A stretch of DNA of 41,708 nucleotides from Draconibacterium orientale (GCA_020726265.1 DYSZ01000013.1:1-41708); one strand, 5' to 3'. Positions 15,948 to 24,546 are shown, counted from the stretch's first letter. A program made the numbers and translations. The notes: a model not told the origin generated them from the sequence alone.

Positions 15948-16673
15948 TTAGCTAAAAACTTCCCTCAAAACGCTCAACGATTTTATTTCACCCAGGTTTT
16001 CGAAATGGAGCTGATAATAATCGATGATCACCGAGAGCAAACTGTCGCGAATTTTACGTGTAATCTTAAATCCGGCCAATTCATGAATTTTTAACGACGT
16101 GATTTCCATTAAAAAAGGGGTGATTTCCTTGTTGGCATAAAACGGGTGGGCAGGCTGAAAGTGTACCACCGACCCGGTTTTCAGGTCGAACCAGTTTTCG
16201 AATCCGGCTTTTTCGGTTTGCGGCTGAAATCCGAGATAACCCGCCAAACGAAATAAAAACCACAGGTGAAAATTGCCTGCACCGGCATCCATCAAATCGA
16301 AATACAGAACCGAACTTTTAATGAAATCATACATTTCGGGGTTGCTCTCCTGCTCGTGGATACCTTTGTTCAATACTTCGGCTAAAAAAATGACCACAGC
16401 CGATTTTGCAATTTCAAACGGAACTGACTGGTAAACGAGTCCTGCTTTTAACTCTTTTACGCGGTGTAACTCGCTGGTTTGTTTTTGGTAAGCCACCAAA
16501 CTGACACAAAAAAGCGGTTGTAACAAACTGGCTTTGTTTTTCGATTTGGCCGTTCTTGCAGCATTTACAATGTAACTCTGCCGCCCGTATTCGCGCGTGT
16601 AAATCGTGGTAATCACACTGCTTTCGCCGTATTTGATGGAGTGGAGCACAATTCCTTCGGTTGTAACCAGCAT
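15948..16673 (-). CDS. recO: DNA repair protein RecO
   Basis: 241 residues from the ATG at 16673 (MLVTTEGIVLHSIKYGESS). RecO binds ssDNA and helps RecR load RecA in gap repair. The N-terminal OB fold (about 1-80) has the usual EGIVLHSIKYGESSVITTIY start, followed by the helical C-terminal domain (about 85-240). Zinc-finger cysteines found in some RecO proteins are absent, as is common in Bacteroidota. The open frame extends 45 codons upstream to 16808, but that extension overlaps porZ and reads through a dispersed repeat (encoding FRVQRTLNPKLGTRNSKL), so I reject it. It is the last gene of the probable unit YfhO-rdgB-porZ-recO; linkage of recO and porZ is frequent in this phylum. Confidence 0.92.
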   Translation of the reverse strand: MLVTTEGIVLHSIKYGESSVITTIYTREYGRQSYIVNAARTAKSKNKASLLQPLFCVSLVAYQKQTSELHRVKELKAGLVYQSVPFEIAKSAVVIFLAEVLNKGIHEQESNPEMYDFIKSSVLYFDLMDAGAGNFHLWFLFRLAGYLGFQPQTEKAGFENWFDLKTGSVVHFQPAHPFYANKEITPFLMEITSLKIHELAGFKITRKIRDSLLSVIIDYYQLHFENLGEIKSLSVLREVFS

Positions 16674-16740
16674 ATTCAGTTTCGAGTTCCTAGTTCCTAG
16701 TTTCGGGTTCAGTGTTCTTTGAACCCGAAATGCTGAACTT
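16674..16740. repeat. Dispersed repeat with hairpin between porZ and recO
   Basis: tttcgggttca at 16701-16711 is the exact reverse complement of tgaacccgaaa at 16720-16730, with an eight-base loop. It is preceded by the tandem pair gttcctagttccta (16686-16699). It fills the gap between the porZ stop and the recO start. It may be a REP-like element that affects mRNA stability in the operon. There is no T-run, so it is not a standard terminator. Confidence 0.7.
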
Positions 16741-16743
16741 TGG

Positions 16744-19065
16744 TTAATGTATAAACAACAACTTCGTAATGTGTGTTTGCTCGCCAAGTTCGTCGTTACA
16801 GAAAACAAGGTAAACTCCGGTTTTTACGCGGGTGCCATTCAGGTTGCGGCCATCCCAGACGGCTTGTCCGCCCAGCGAAGTGGTACTGAAAACAAGATTC
16901 CCGGCAATGTCGGTGATTTTAACTTCGGAGTTTTCAATCAGATTGGTAATCGTAATAGGTCCGTAGTATGTTTCGCGCACCGGGTTAGGATAAACATACA
17001 CACTGTCGTAACCAGTTGAGCCCTCAGTAGCTTCTCCCATGTACGATATCAAGCCTTTGTCGGTGCCTATAAAAACCTCTCCATTTTTCTCATTAATTGA
17101 AAGAGACGTGATATAATCGGAAAACAGCGGACTGTTGGTGGTGGTGAAATGAAGTAATTCCTTTGTACCTGTTTCGTTTACCAGATAAACACCCGAGTTA
17201 CGTGTACCAAGCCATTTCCGGTTGGCTCCGTCAACAGCAATTGAAGTCACAGTTTCAGATTCGAGTAGTGGGTGAAAAATACCATCATTCAGGTCGAGAC
17301 TGGGACGGGTGGCGTAAAAATTATCGGTATCCCATATTCTTGCCGGATTGGTGTACACAGCCACGCCGATTGATGTTCCAATCCAGATGGAGCCTTCAAC
17401 ATCTTCCGCAATCGAAAAAATATCGCTCATTCGCTTGTATTCCTCGTAAGTTCCATTGTTGAAATAAGCCGTTACTAGCAACCGCTTTTTGCGATCGCCG
17501 GTTTTGTCAACCACATAAGCATCGTGCCCGCGTGGTGCAATCACCCATTTATCATCAGTTTGCGTTACAAGCACCTGACCGATACTGTAACTATTGGCAA
17601 TTTCAGGTAAAGTATAAGAAGTCCATTTTCCATCGGGCGTCAACTTATGCAGGTTGTGTGCAACTTCAGAATTGGTAATCCACAAATTGCCCTGCGAATC
17701 GAAATCCATTCCGCCAATCCTTACATAAGGTTCATCGGGTTGAGCGGGTAAAGCAGTTTCGAGCGGACTATTTTTGTTATTGTACCGCACCACAAATTCG
17801 TCGTTGTTGTATTCGAGCAAACCACCACCCCAGCTTTCGGCAAAAAAGTGAGCCTGATTTTTTGGGTCGGCCACCACTGTAATTATATTGAAAAAACCAT
17901 CCAATTCAGGATGATTTGGTTTTGCGAAATATGTCCATTTATTTTGAGCTCCTTCAAAACGTTGAAAACGTGGCAACTCCCAACCCGATTTGCCACCCGG
18001 TGCTACCCACAAATTAGTTCCCGACTGGCTGAGTGAAAATATTGTATTGTCGATTGGACCATTCAGCAAAACCTGCTCAAAATTTTCGCCTGTTGCTTTT
18101 ACAAGCGAACTCTGATTGTCGGCAATCCAGATTGTGCCATTTGCAGCTATACCGCTGCTCCGGGGCGAGATCGGAAAAACCTCTGTATTTCTAAATTTGT
18201 AGCGGTTTATCTCACTTACCAACTGATGTTGTTCGTTTACAACAAATATTTGCTCGCGGCTTGCCACCGAAAGGTATTTCCCGTTCACCTGCATATCAAA
18301 AACATAGTGGATTTGCGGCATGTAAGATTCCCAAACAGTGCTGTTCAATATAAATAGTTGGTCTTTATCCCACTCATCGGGCGTGTAATTAGCAATGATT
18401 TTCCCGGCGTGATTGGCCAACTGACTAAATTTACGATCAGAAAACGGAATATCCTCTTCGCGTTTCCAGTTGTTGTAATCGAGCAGGTTAACTCCAGTTT
18501 TTTCAGCTTTCCGAACACCATTGTTTGTGGCGGCATAGATAAAGGAATCGTTGGTTTCAATGTCATTAACTGTCAGAAAAGTTCCGCCATCGCCAATGAT
18601 GTATGTATCTTTTATCTCCTTTTTCTGAAGGTTAACGACAACGATTCCAAACCCGCACGAGAGGTAGGCTTCGCTGCCAATTATGGTGATATTATTGATT
18701 GATTTATCGGACGAAAGTTGCTTGCGTTTGATATCGGAAATGTTGAAAACACCCTGTTCCGAAATCAGATCAATGTTGCAATTCTGGTAAACTACCACCA
18801 GCATTTCAGGTTGAGAACTGTAGGCAATTGTTTTAATTCCGAAATCGGAGAGTGGAGCAATTTCCGAAATCCGGTAAACCCCGTTGTCTTCGGTGTCGAA
18901 ATACATTAAGCCACCCTCAGTGGCACAAAAAATCTTGTCGGGGGCAATCGCAATTTTGGTTGCCTTTGTGTACGAAAGGTAATCCATCCAACTGCCTTTG
19001 GCGCGTTGCGCTTCCACCCGGAAAACCAATAACAAAACAAAGGTTGCAATAAAAATTCTATGCAT
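16744..19065 (-). CDS. porZ: PorZ-like type IX secretion protein (beta-propeller, sorting domain)
   Basis: 773 residues, about the length of Porphyromonas gingivalis PorZ. There is a signal peptide (1-19, MHRIFIATFVLLLVFRVEA) and an opening GSWMDYLSYTKATKIAIAPD typical of PorZ. Two-component-regulator-type propeller repeats fill most of the protein, for example CATEGGLMYFDTEDNGV, IYAATNNGVRKAE, NLWITNSEVAHN, SIWIGTSIGVAVY, KWLGTRNSGVYLV and VFIGTDKGLISY. A C-terminal T9SS sorting-like domain follows (about 690-773, YVYPNPVRE ... TGVYLVF ... ITKLLFIH). In P. gingivalis, PorZ is a surface member of the attachment complex with PorU, PorV and PorQ, and supplies anionic LPS. It lies between rdgB (17 bases) and recO (70 bases). 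Confidence 0.92.
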   Translation of the reverse strand: MHRIFIATFVLLLVFRVEAQRAKGSWMDYLSYTKATKIAIAPDKIFCATEGGLMYFDTEDNGVYRISEIAPLSDFGIKTIAYSSQPEMLVVVYQNCNIDLISEQGVFNISDIKRKQLSSDKSINNITIIGSEAYLSCGFGIVVVNLQKKEIKDTYIIGDGGTFLTVNDIETNDSFIYAATNNGVRKAEKTGVNLLDYNNWKREEDIPFSDRKFSQLANHAGKIIANYTPDEWDKDQLFILNSTVWESYMPQIHYVFDMQVNGKYLSVASREQIFVVNEQHQLVSEINRYKFRNTEVFPISPRSSGIAANGTIWIADNQSSLVKATGENFEQVLLNGPIDNTIFSLSQSGTNLWVAPGGKSGWELPRFQRFEGAQNKWTYFAKPNHPELDGFFNIITVVADPKNQAHFFAESWGGGLLEYNNDEFVVRYNNKNSPLETALPAQPDEPYVRIGGMDFDSQGNLWITNSEVAHNLHKLTPDGKWTSYTLPEIANSYSIGQVLVTQTDDKWVIAPRGHDAYVVDKTGDRKKRLLVTAYFNNGTYEEYKRMSDIFSIAEDVEGSIWIGTSIGVAVYTNPARIWDTDNFYATRPSLDLNDGIFHPLLESETVTSIAVDGANRKWLGTRNSGVYLVNETGTKELLHFTTTNSPLFSDYITSLSINEKNGEVFIGTDKGLISYMGEATEGSTGYDSVYVYPNPVRETYYGPITITNLIENSEVKITDIAGNLVFSTTSLGGQAVWDGRNLNGTRVKTGVYLVFCNDELGEQTHITKLLFIH

Positions 19066-19082
19066 AATGCACTGATTTTAAT

Positions 19083-19661
19083 TTATTTAATCGAATTCAG
19101 GTGTTGAACCAACTTTTCAACTGCCCTGCCCCTATGACTGATACCGTTTTTTTCTGCCATATTCATTTCAGCAAAAGTTTTCTGAAAGCCGGCAGGCATA
19201 AAAAGCGGGTCGTAACCAAAACCCTTGTCGCCTTGTTTCGCAATTAAAATTTCGCCTTCCACAATTCCTTCAAATTGCGTTTCGGCACCAGCGATAACAA
19301 GCGATATTACGGTTCTAAAACGTGCTTCCCGGTTTTTTATTTTTCCCATCAGCCTGAGAACTTTTTCCATGTTTGCCTGTGGGTTTTTTTCCTCGCCAGC
19401 AAAACGTGCCGAATACACCCCGGGTTCACCGTTCAGCGCTTCTATTTCCAACCCGGTATCGTCGGCAAAACAGTTGTAACCAAACTTATTGAAAACATAA
19501 AATGCTTTCTGGCTTGCGTTGCCTTCGAGGGTGGGTTGTTCCTCCGGAATTTCGTCGGTACACCCGATTTCGTTCAGGCTTAAAAGCTTGATTTTGCTCC
19601 CGAGAAGCGCTTGTAACTCCTCTAATTTGTGTTGGTTATTGGTGGCAAAAACTAACTCCAT
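19083..19661 (-). CDS. rdgB: XTP/dITP diphosphatase (RdgB/HAM1 family)
   Basis: 192 residues from the ATG at 19661 (MELVFATNNQHKLEEL), the family's standard start. The enzyme hydrolyses non-canonical purine triphosphates (ITP, XTP, dITP) to monophosphates, keeping them out of DNA and RNA. Motifs: FATNNQHKL (5-13), CFADDTGLEIEALNGEPGVY with the catalytic and metal aspartates D67/D68, KGFGYDPLF, and ISHRGRAVEKL near the C-terminus. The open frame runs upstream to 19760, but that would overlap the YfhO-like gene. An intermediate ATG at 19685 (MQDKKNEN) is possible but less like the family. It precedes porZ by 17 bases, so co-transcription is likely. Confidence 0.95.
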   Translation of the reverse strand: MELVFATNNQHKLEELQALLGSKIKLLSLNEIGCTDEIPEEQPTLEGNASQKAFYVFNKFGYNCFADDTGLEIEALNGEPGVYSARFAGEEKNPQANMEKVLRLMGKIKNREARFRTVISLVIAGAETQFEGIVEGEILIAKQGDKGFGYDPLFMPAGFQKTFAEMNMAEKNGISHRGRAVEKLVQHLNSIK

Positions 19662-19710
19662 ATTTTCATTTTTTTTATCCTGCATTTTCCATATTAAAAA
19701 TAAAACTGCT

Positions 19711-22449
19711 TTATTTCCCCGGTAGCGGATAAACCTCAACCGAAACACTGTCGATACCAAAGCTTGTTTTATTCAAATTCCAAACATACACTTTGATGAT
19801 GTCATTTTTTTTGAGATTATAAAAATTCCGGAAATAAATCAGCCGGTTCCATTGGTTTGGATTTTCAATCTGGCGTTCAATTTTTGAAGCATGCCAGTTG
19901 TTTGCCTGTTTTTCACCGGTTATGTCGCTTACCATCAGCGCCTCAGTATAATTATTGGCAAAAATTTTCGATTTTACCACCAACGTTCCATTTTTAATTT
20001 TTACCGAATCAGCAGGAATCTCAACCAAAGTAAAATATTCATTTCCTGGTTTGATAAACAACCCACTATGAATTGAAAATCCGGATATCGAATCGGCTCT
20101 AACCTGTTCATTATTAAAGTTTTTTTGAACTCCGAAAACAAGGTTTTTATCATTCCAACGGCGGCTGTAAGATTCGTAAACAGTCAGATTTTCGTTTTTA
20201 ACCAGTACTTTTTTTAACGCGACAAACGAAAAAATCAGTAGCAAAACCACTGGAACGACAATGTAGATTTTGTTTTTTGGATACACTTTCCGGATTCCGG
20301 AACCCACCAAAAATAGGACTACCAGGGCAAAACAAATATTCGAAATAATATACAACCACAAAATTTTTGGGTTTTTATATTCGTACACAACCGTATGTTT
20401 TCCTGCAGGTAAATAAATGGTTCTGTAATTAAAGTTCGATGTGTAAATGGGCACTTCTTCTCCGTCGATTTTCGCCTGCCAACCTTTGAAATTGGTTTGC
20501 AACATCGTGAGCAATTGGTTGTTTTGGGTGTGAGTTTCAATTGCAATCCTGTTAGGCGAAAACGCTGTAATTTTCACTGTACCCAAACTATCGGCTACCA
20601 AATTCATTTTCGAAAGTATTTCGTAATCAGCCTCAGAAAAATAAAGCAACCGGCTGTCGGTGGCACTGTTTATTAGGCTGTCGGAAAATTGGCTGACAGG
20701 AAAAATACTGTTAGAAAAATAAAACAGATGGTTATTGAGCACGGCATCGCGCAGTTTCGGAAAATCGTCGTCGAGTTTGTTAAACGATTTCAGCTCGAAC
20801 GACGAAAATGCGCCAAACGAAACCTGCTTCGAAAAAACGTAAGTATTTCGCCAGAATGGTTGAAAAACCTCGTGTAACTGGTTGTTATAAATTACTTTAT
20901 CGTTTACCGGAATCGCAAATTTTTCGGGGTATAACGCCAAGTCATTTTTCATACGGTACGGTTTCCAGGCGCTGTCGGCCACGGTTGCATCCACATTCAT
21001 TTGCGTGGCAGCTAGTAATTCGATAAAGATGAGTGCGGTCAACCAAAAATCGGGTTTCCGCAGTTTTTCGCGATAAAAAATAATAAAAAAAAACACTATT
21101 AAAATCAACAATTGAAAAGCTCCCTGAATAAAAATATGATGATAAAAAGTCAGGCCTTTCAAAACCTCTCCCCTGTTTTCAGAATGAAAAAGCTGAACGA
21201 GATCGCCGGGTGAAGCTTTTGTTACAGCATAAACCAACAAAAGGAAAATACTCCCTCCAAACAAAATCACAGCTAGCAGCACTTTTCGTTTTTCGGTTTT
21301 AAAATTTTGCTGTAACCCAGCCATATAGTTGGCTGCCACCAGAATAAAGGCAAGCAATCCGAAAATCCGGATAAAAGCGGCATATTTGAAAAGATTCATC
21401 AGCGGAACAAATCTGAAAAGCCATTCCCTGACGGGTAAAAATGCAAACGAAGAGGCGAAAATTACTGCCCCGAAAACAACGAACAAATACATCAGACGGG
21501 TCTGTTTCCTGAAAAGTGCAACCACAAAAAACAGCAACGGAATAAGTCCGAAGTAGTGGTTACGCATCGAAATATCAACACCAAAAAACGTATCGTATTT
21601 CAGCGTCGAAAACGGTATTACAAACGAAATCACCGATTTAAGTGTTTGCCCGTACCCCAGCGTCTGGCTCAGGGTAACACCTTTTTCCAATCTGTCAACC
21701 GAAGTAATAATTTCGAATGTGGTTTCAATCAATGGCAGAGCAAAAACGTGCACAATCAGCAGTAACAATGCATTCACCGTAAACCACCGCAATGCATATT
21801 GCCAGTTTTTGGAAGTCAGATCGGTAGCAAGAAAATAAATGAAAAGGCACAATAGCAGGTAAAACAAGGTAAACGACAGAGCCTGGTATGCACCCGTAAT
21901 CATTAAAAAAACAAAAACTGCCGTTTTTAGCGCGTTGAAAAAACTTCGTTTTTGAGCCAATTGCAAATATTCGGTAATCACATGCGGAATCCACGCGGCA
22001 CCCACCAGCAAGAAAAAATGCTGTCCATGAGCTACAATAAATCCTGAAAATGCATAAGCCATTCCCGCAACCAATGAAGCCTGGATGTTTTGGTTGAAGA
22101 AATAGGAAAGTCTGTACATACCACCAGCGGAGATAAACAGGTAAGCAACAAACCAAAAATGCATGGAAAAAATTCCATACCTACCTAAAAGACTTGTAAA
22201 AAGCAGCTCAGGATAAAAAACAGGCGCCTGCAAATCGGCAAAAAACGGGGTTCCGGTTTGCAAAAAGGGATTCCAGAAAGGGAAATACCCCGACTGAATA
22301 CACAGAGAAAAATAATACCGGAAAGGAAAAACAACATCGATTAAATCCCATTTTAATGAAGCGTTTAAAAACGATACCTGCCAGAAACCAAAAATCACTG
22401 CCAGAAGCAAAATAAAATAAGGTACTGATTTTCTTGTAAATCCTGACAT
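19711..22449 (-). CDS. YfhO-family polytopic membrane protein
   Basis: 912 residues with about 12-14 predicted membrane helices. The first (10-28) is followed by a periplasmic loop with WDLIDVVFPFRYYFSL, YFPFWNPFLQTGTPFFADLQ and PVFYPELL, the arrangement seen in YfhO proteins and, more widely, in GT-C-type glycosyltransferases. A large extracytoplasmic domain (about 500-690) ends with YLPAGKHTVVYEYKNPK, typical of YfhO. After the last helices (about 695-745) a second beta-rich soluble domain occupies 750-912. In Bacillus, YfhO glycosylates lipoteichoic acid; the substrate in Bacteroidota is unknown, so a lipid-linked sugar transfer role is inference. It is first in the run with rdgB 49 bases downstream. 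Confidence 0.85.
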   Translation of the reverse strand: MSGFTRKSVPYFILLLAVIFGFWQVSFLNASLKWDLIDVVFPFRYYFSLCIQSGYFPFWNPFLQTGTPFFADLQAPVFYPELLFTSLLGRYGIFSMHFWFVAYLFISAGGMYRLSYFFNQNIQASLVAGMAYAFSGFIVAHGQHFFLLVGAAWIPHVITEYLQLAQKRSFFNALKTAVFVFLMITGAYQALSFTLFYLLLCLFIYFLATDLTSKNWQYALRWFTVNALLLLIVHVFALPLIETTFEIITSVDRLEKGVTLSQTLGYGQTLKSVISFVIPFSTLKYDTFFGVDISMRNHYFGLIPLLFFVVALFRKQTRLMYLFVVFGAVIFASSFAFLPVREWLFRFVPLMNLFKYAAFIRIFGLLAFILVAANYMAGLQQNFKTEKRKVLLAVILFGGSIFLLLVYAVTKASPGDLVQLFHSENRGEVLKGLTFYHHIFIQGAFQLLILIVFFFIIFYREKLRKPDFWLTALIFIELLAATQMNVDATVADSAWKPYRMKNDLALYPEKFAIPVNDKVIYNNQLHEVFQPFWRNTYVFSKQVSFGAFSSFELKSFNKLDDDFPKLRDAVLNNHLFYFSNSIFPVSQFSDSLINSATDSRLLYFSEADYEILSKMNLVADSLGTVKITAFSPNRIAIETHTQNNQLLTMLQTNFKGWQAKIDGEEVPIYTSNFNYRTIYLPAGKHTVVYEYKNPKILWLYIISNICFALVVLFLVGSGIRKVYPKNKIYIVVPVVLLLIFSFVALKKVLVKNENLTVYESYSRRWNDKNLVFGVQKNFNNEQVRADSISGFSIHSGLFIKPGNEYFTLVEIPADSVKIKNGTLVVKSKIFANNYTEALMVSDITGEKQANNWHASKIERQIENPNQWNRLIYFRNFYNLKKNDIIKVYVWNLNKTSFGIDSVSVEVYPLPGK

Positions 22450-22621
22450 TGAAAGTTCTTTTTTCGGGATGAATCGTTACTGTTTTCAACTCCGGGAATT
22501 ATTCCGGTGGTTCAAATTCGGGTAAAAATAGCGATATGATTTTAAAAAAGGGAAGACTGCTTTACAACACAGTAATAAAATCAGAATGAGGTTGAAAAAA
22601 AAATGTTTTAAGAAAACCTGA
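22450..22621. other. Gap between YfhO-like and ArsR genes
   Basis: 172 bases between two minus-strand genes. No convincing terminator or conserved ORF; short frames here are in other phases with no family resemblance. Confidence 0.4.
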
Positions 22622-22924
22622 TTACTCACAAGTGCAACTATGTAGGCTGTCAATAATTTTGCTAAGAATCTCGTGTTTGAGATAATAGAACGTGTTTTTG
22701 CCATCGCGTTTGGCGCACAAAACACCTTTATCTTTCAAAATCCCCAGGTGATGTGATGTTGTAGATTGCTCAATACCAAGCAATTCGCGTATTTCAGTAA
22801 CAGTAAGTCTTTTCCCTCCTTCAAGGTGTTTTAATATAGCAATACGCATTGGGTGTGCCATCGCTTTTAACATACTTGCTGCAATTTCAAGTTTATCGGC
22901 ATCTAATACCTTGATATTTAGCAT
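22622..22924 (-). CDS. ArsR-family winged-helix transcriptional regulator
   Basis: 100 residues. The ArsR/SmtB fold is clear: LKAMAHPMRIAILKHLEGG (19-37), LTVTEIRELLGIEQSTTSHHLGIL as the recognition helix-turn-helix (40-63), then a wing GVLCAKRDGKNTFYYL (66-81). The C-terminus ends SCTCE, with a Cys-X-Cys pair that might bind metal or sense redox, but the classical ArsR (CxC in helix alpha3) and SmtB alpha5 sites are not obvious, so the signal is open. It is divergent from the polyprenyl synthase gene and has no metal transporter or resistance gene beside it. A TATATTTG element lies just upstream. Confidence 0.93.
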   Translation of the reverse strand: MLNIKVLDADKLEIAASMLKAMAHPMRIAILKHLEGGKRLTVTEIRELLGIEQSTTSHHLGILKDKGVLCAKRDGKNTFYYLKHEILSKIIDSLHSCTCE

Positions 22925-22945
22925 AATAGAATTGCTTTAAAAATG

Positions 22946-22953
22946 CAAATATA
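22946..22953 (-). promoter_or_regulatory. -7 element upstream of the ArsR gene
   Basis: TATATTTG on the minus strand, followed by catttt, lies 21 bases before the ATG at 22924. Exact match to TAnnTTTG; no well-spaced TTG. Confidence 0.48.
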
Positions 22954-23105
22954 TAAATATTTAACAACGTTGGAATTGGCGTAAACATTTTTGGAATAAA
23001 ATTGATAAACACTTCATTTTTGGTTTTTTTTGAAAGAATTTTTTCCGTTTTTTACCTCAGTTAAAATGGTATCTGATAAAGAGATTAAAAAGGGTTAAAT
23101 ATCCG

Positions 23106-24080
23106 ATGTCGCTGATCAACAAAATAAAGTCGCCAATTGAGCAGGAACTCAGGGATTTTGAGCCCTATTTTAAAAAATCGTTGCAAAGCGATATTCCATT
23201 ACTAGCTACCATACTGAATTTTTTGTACCGGACAAAAGGCAAGCAATTGCGCCCGATGTTTGTATTTCTGTCGGCAAAGTTGCATGGCGAAACAAACGAA
23301 TTTTCACAACTGGCTGCTTGTTCGGTGGAGTTGTTGCACACGGCAACGCTGGTTCATGACGATGTGGTTGACGAGTCGTACGAGCGTCGTGGTACATTTT
23401 CGGTAAATGCGCTTTGGCGCAATAAACTGGCAGTTTTGGTGGGCGATTATATTTTGGCAAGGGGGTTACAACTTCAGCTTGAGCATAAAAAATACAATTT
23501 TCTGCATCTCATTTCGCGCGCTGTACAAGATATGGCTGAAGGCGAAATTCTTCAAATGAAAAAAAGCCGGAAACTTGATATTAACGACGATGTTTATTTC
23601 GAGATTATCCGTAAAAAAACGGCATCGCTCATTGCCACCAGCATGGCTATCGGCACCGCATCGGTTATCGACGAACAGGAAACGATTGAAAAAATGTACC
23701 GTATCGGGCAGGATGTAGGGATTGCGTTCCAGATAAAAGACGATATTTTTGATTACCAGGCAAAGGGAATTTTGGGTAAACCAACCGGAAACGACATCAA
23801 GGAAAAGAAGATCACACTGCCACTGTTATTTGTTTTGAACAATTCAGAACCAGCCGAACGTCGCAGGATTTTAGGCCTGATAAAAAAGAAAAATAAAAAT
23901 GCAGCAGTAGTGAATGAATTGATTCAAATGGTAATTCAAAAAGGCGGATTGGATTATGCTGCAAAGAAAATGATTGAATTTAAAGACAAAGCTATTGCCG
24001 GACTGATGGAATTTGAAGACGGGGAAGCGCGCGCTTCGCTGATTGACCTGATGGAATATATAACTACCCGGCAGAAATAG
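23106..24080 (+). CDS. Polyprenyl diphosphate synthase (octaprenyl-type)
   Basis: 324 residues. All-alpha trans-prenyltransferase that extends allylic diphosphates with isopentenyl diphosphate, most likely making the long side chain of menaquinone. Motifs: GKQLRP (45-50), the first aspartate-rich motif HDDVVDES (84-91) with RRG (94-96), GDYILARG (113-120) and the second aspartate-rich motif IKDDIFDY (210-217). No bulky aromatic lies immediately before the first DDxxD (LLHTATLV precedes it), consistent with a long product, but exact chain length cannot be read. The ATG is the first in frame after an AT-rich, promoter-like region. A REP-like repeat (R2) starts three bases after the stop. Confidence 0.93.
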   Translation: MSLINKIKSPIEQELRDFEPYFKKSLQSDIPLLATILNFLYRTKGKQLRPMFVFLSAKLHGETNEFSQLAACSVELLHTATLVHDDVVDESYERRGTFSVNALWRNKLAVLVGDYILARGLQLQLEHKKYNFLHLISRAVQDMAEGEILQMKKSRKLDINDDVYFEIIRKKTASLIATSMAIGTASVIDEQETIEKMYRIGQDVGIAFQIKDDIFDYQAKGILGKPTGNDIKEKKITLPLLFVLNNSEPAERRRILGLIKKKNKNAAVVNELIQMVIQKGGLDYAAKKMIEFKDKAIAGLMEFEDGEARASLIDLMEYITTRQK

Positions 24081-24082
24081 AA

Positions 24083-24118
24083 AAGCCTCCCCCGACCCTT
24101 CCAAAGGAGGGGAGAAGG
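24083..24118 (+). repeat. REP-like repeat R2
   Basis: aagcctcccccgacccttcc followed by aaaggaggggagaagg, an imperfect inverted repeat immediately after the polyprenyl synthase stop. It is the same family as R1 in the PspC gene, in the opposite orientation. Confidence 0.8.
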
Positions 24119-24170
24119 AGAAAATACAAACATTTCTTTTCAAATGAAATAAATACCAGATGATGTTCTA

Positions 24171-24208
24171 AAGCCTCACCCTTAGGGGGAGGTTTGGTGG
24201 GGGCTTCT
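24171..24208 (+). repeat. REP-like repeat R3
   Basis: aagcctcacccttaggggga followed by ggtttggtgggggctt. The two ends are inverted relative to each other (aagcctcacc/ggtgggggctt). It abuts the end of the composite pseudogene at 24212. Confidence 0.75.
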
Positions 24209-24211
24209 TTT

Positions 24212-24414
24212 TTACTCCACCACAACTTTCGACACAATCTTTTTTATCAGTACCGAATCGCCGGTTGTAATAGAAGGCCGGCGAACATCTTCCGGAAAAA
24301 TAAAAAGATTCTTTCGTTAGCGCCTTTGCAGGCAGCCATAGGCATGGTCGATGCCAGTGCAACACCGGCCGCGGCCAGTGATGAGGTCTTAATAAAAGTT
24401 CTTCTGTTGGTCAT
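24212..24414 (-). pseudogene. Composite remnant: Tat signal of one gene joined to the tail of another (YhcH-like)
   Basis: From the ATG at 24414 the frame begins MTNRRTFIKTSSLAAAGVAL and continues to ASTMPMAACKG, a Tat signal with RRTFIK and a lipobox-like MAAC. After about residue 35 it loses sense and stops at 24247-24249. In another frame, from about 24310 to the TAA at 24212-24214, the sequence reads LFIFPEDVRRPSITTG then DSVLIKKIVSKVVVE. This resembles the C-terminus of the YhcH/YjgK/YiaL sugar-binding family (pattern F.PE..H.P ... IKKIVVKV). The likely history is a deletion that fused the 5' end of a Tat-exported sugar-related gene to the 3' end of a neighbour. The YhcH assignment is tentative. 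Confidence 0.65.
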
Positions 24415-24424
24415 GTTATTAATT

Positions 24425-24545
24425 TAAGTTGGAAGTCGGAAGAAAAAGTCCGAAGTACAAAGTCCGAAATCCATAGTTTGTTTTGAAAAGTCCGGAGACC
24501 GATGTCGGAAGTCCGAAGACGGGGAGCCGGAACTTTTTTAAAATT
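24425..24545. repeat. Cluster of short gaagtccg-type repeats, left flank of the four-helix-bundle gene
   Basis: Repeated units such as ggaagtcggaag, aagtccgaag, aaagtccgaaa and ggaagtccgaag follow one another. The segment aagtccgaagacggggag (24509-24526) is inverted on the other side of the gene as ctcccgtcttcggactt (24934-24950). Confidence 0.75.
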
Positions 24546-24546
24546 A

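Noticed and set aside
16674-16808. N-terminal extension of RecO
   Set aside because: Encoded by a dispersed hairpin repeat and the end of porZ; family alignment starts at MLVTTEG.
19662-19760. N-terminal extension of RdgB
   Set aside because: Overlaps the YfhO-like gene and precedes the standard family start MELVFATNN.
24168-24365. 65-codon minus-strand ORF
   Set aside because: It joins repeat R3 to out-of-frame pseudogene sequence; the other two frames carry the recognisable fragments.
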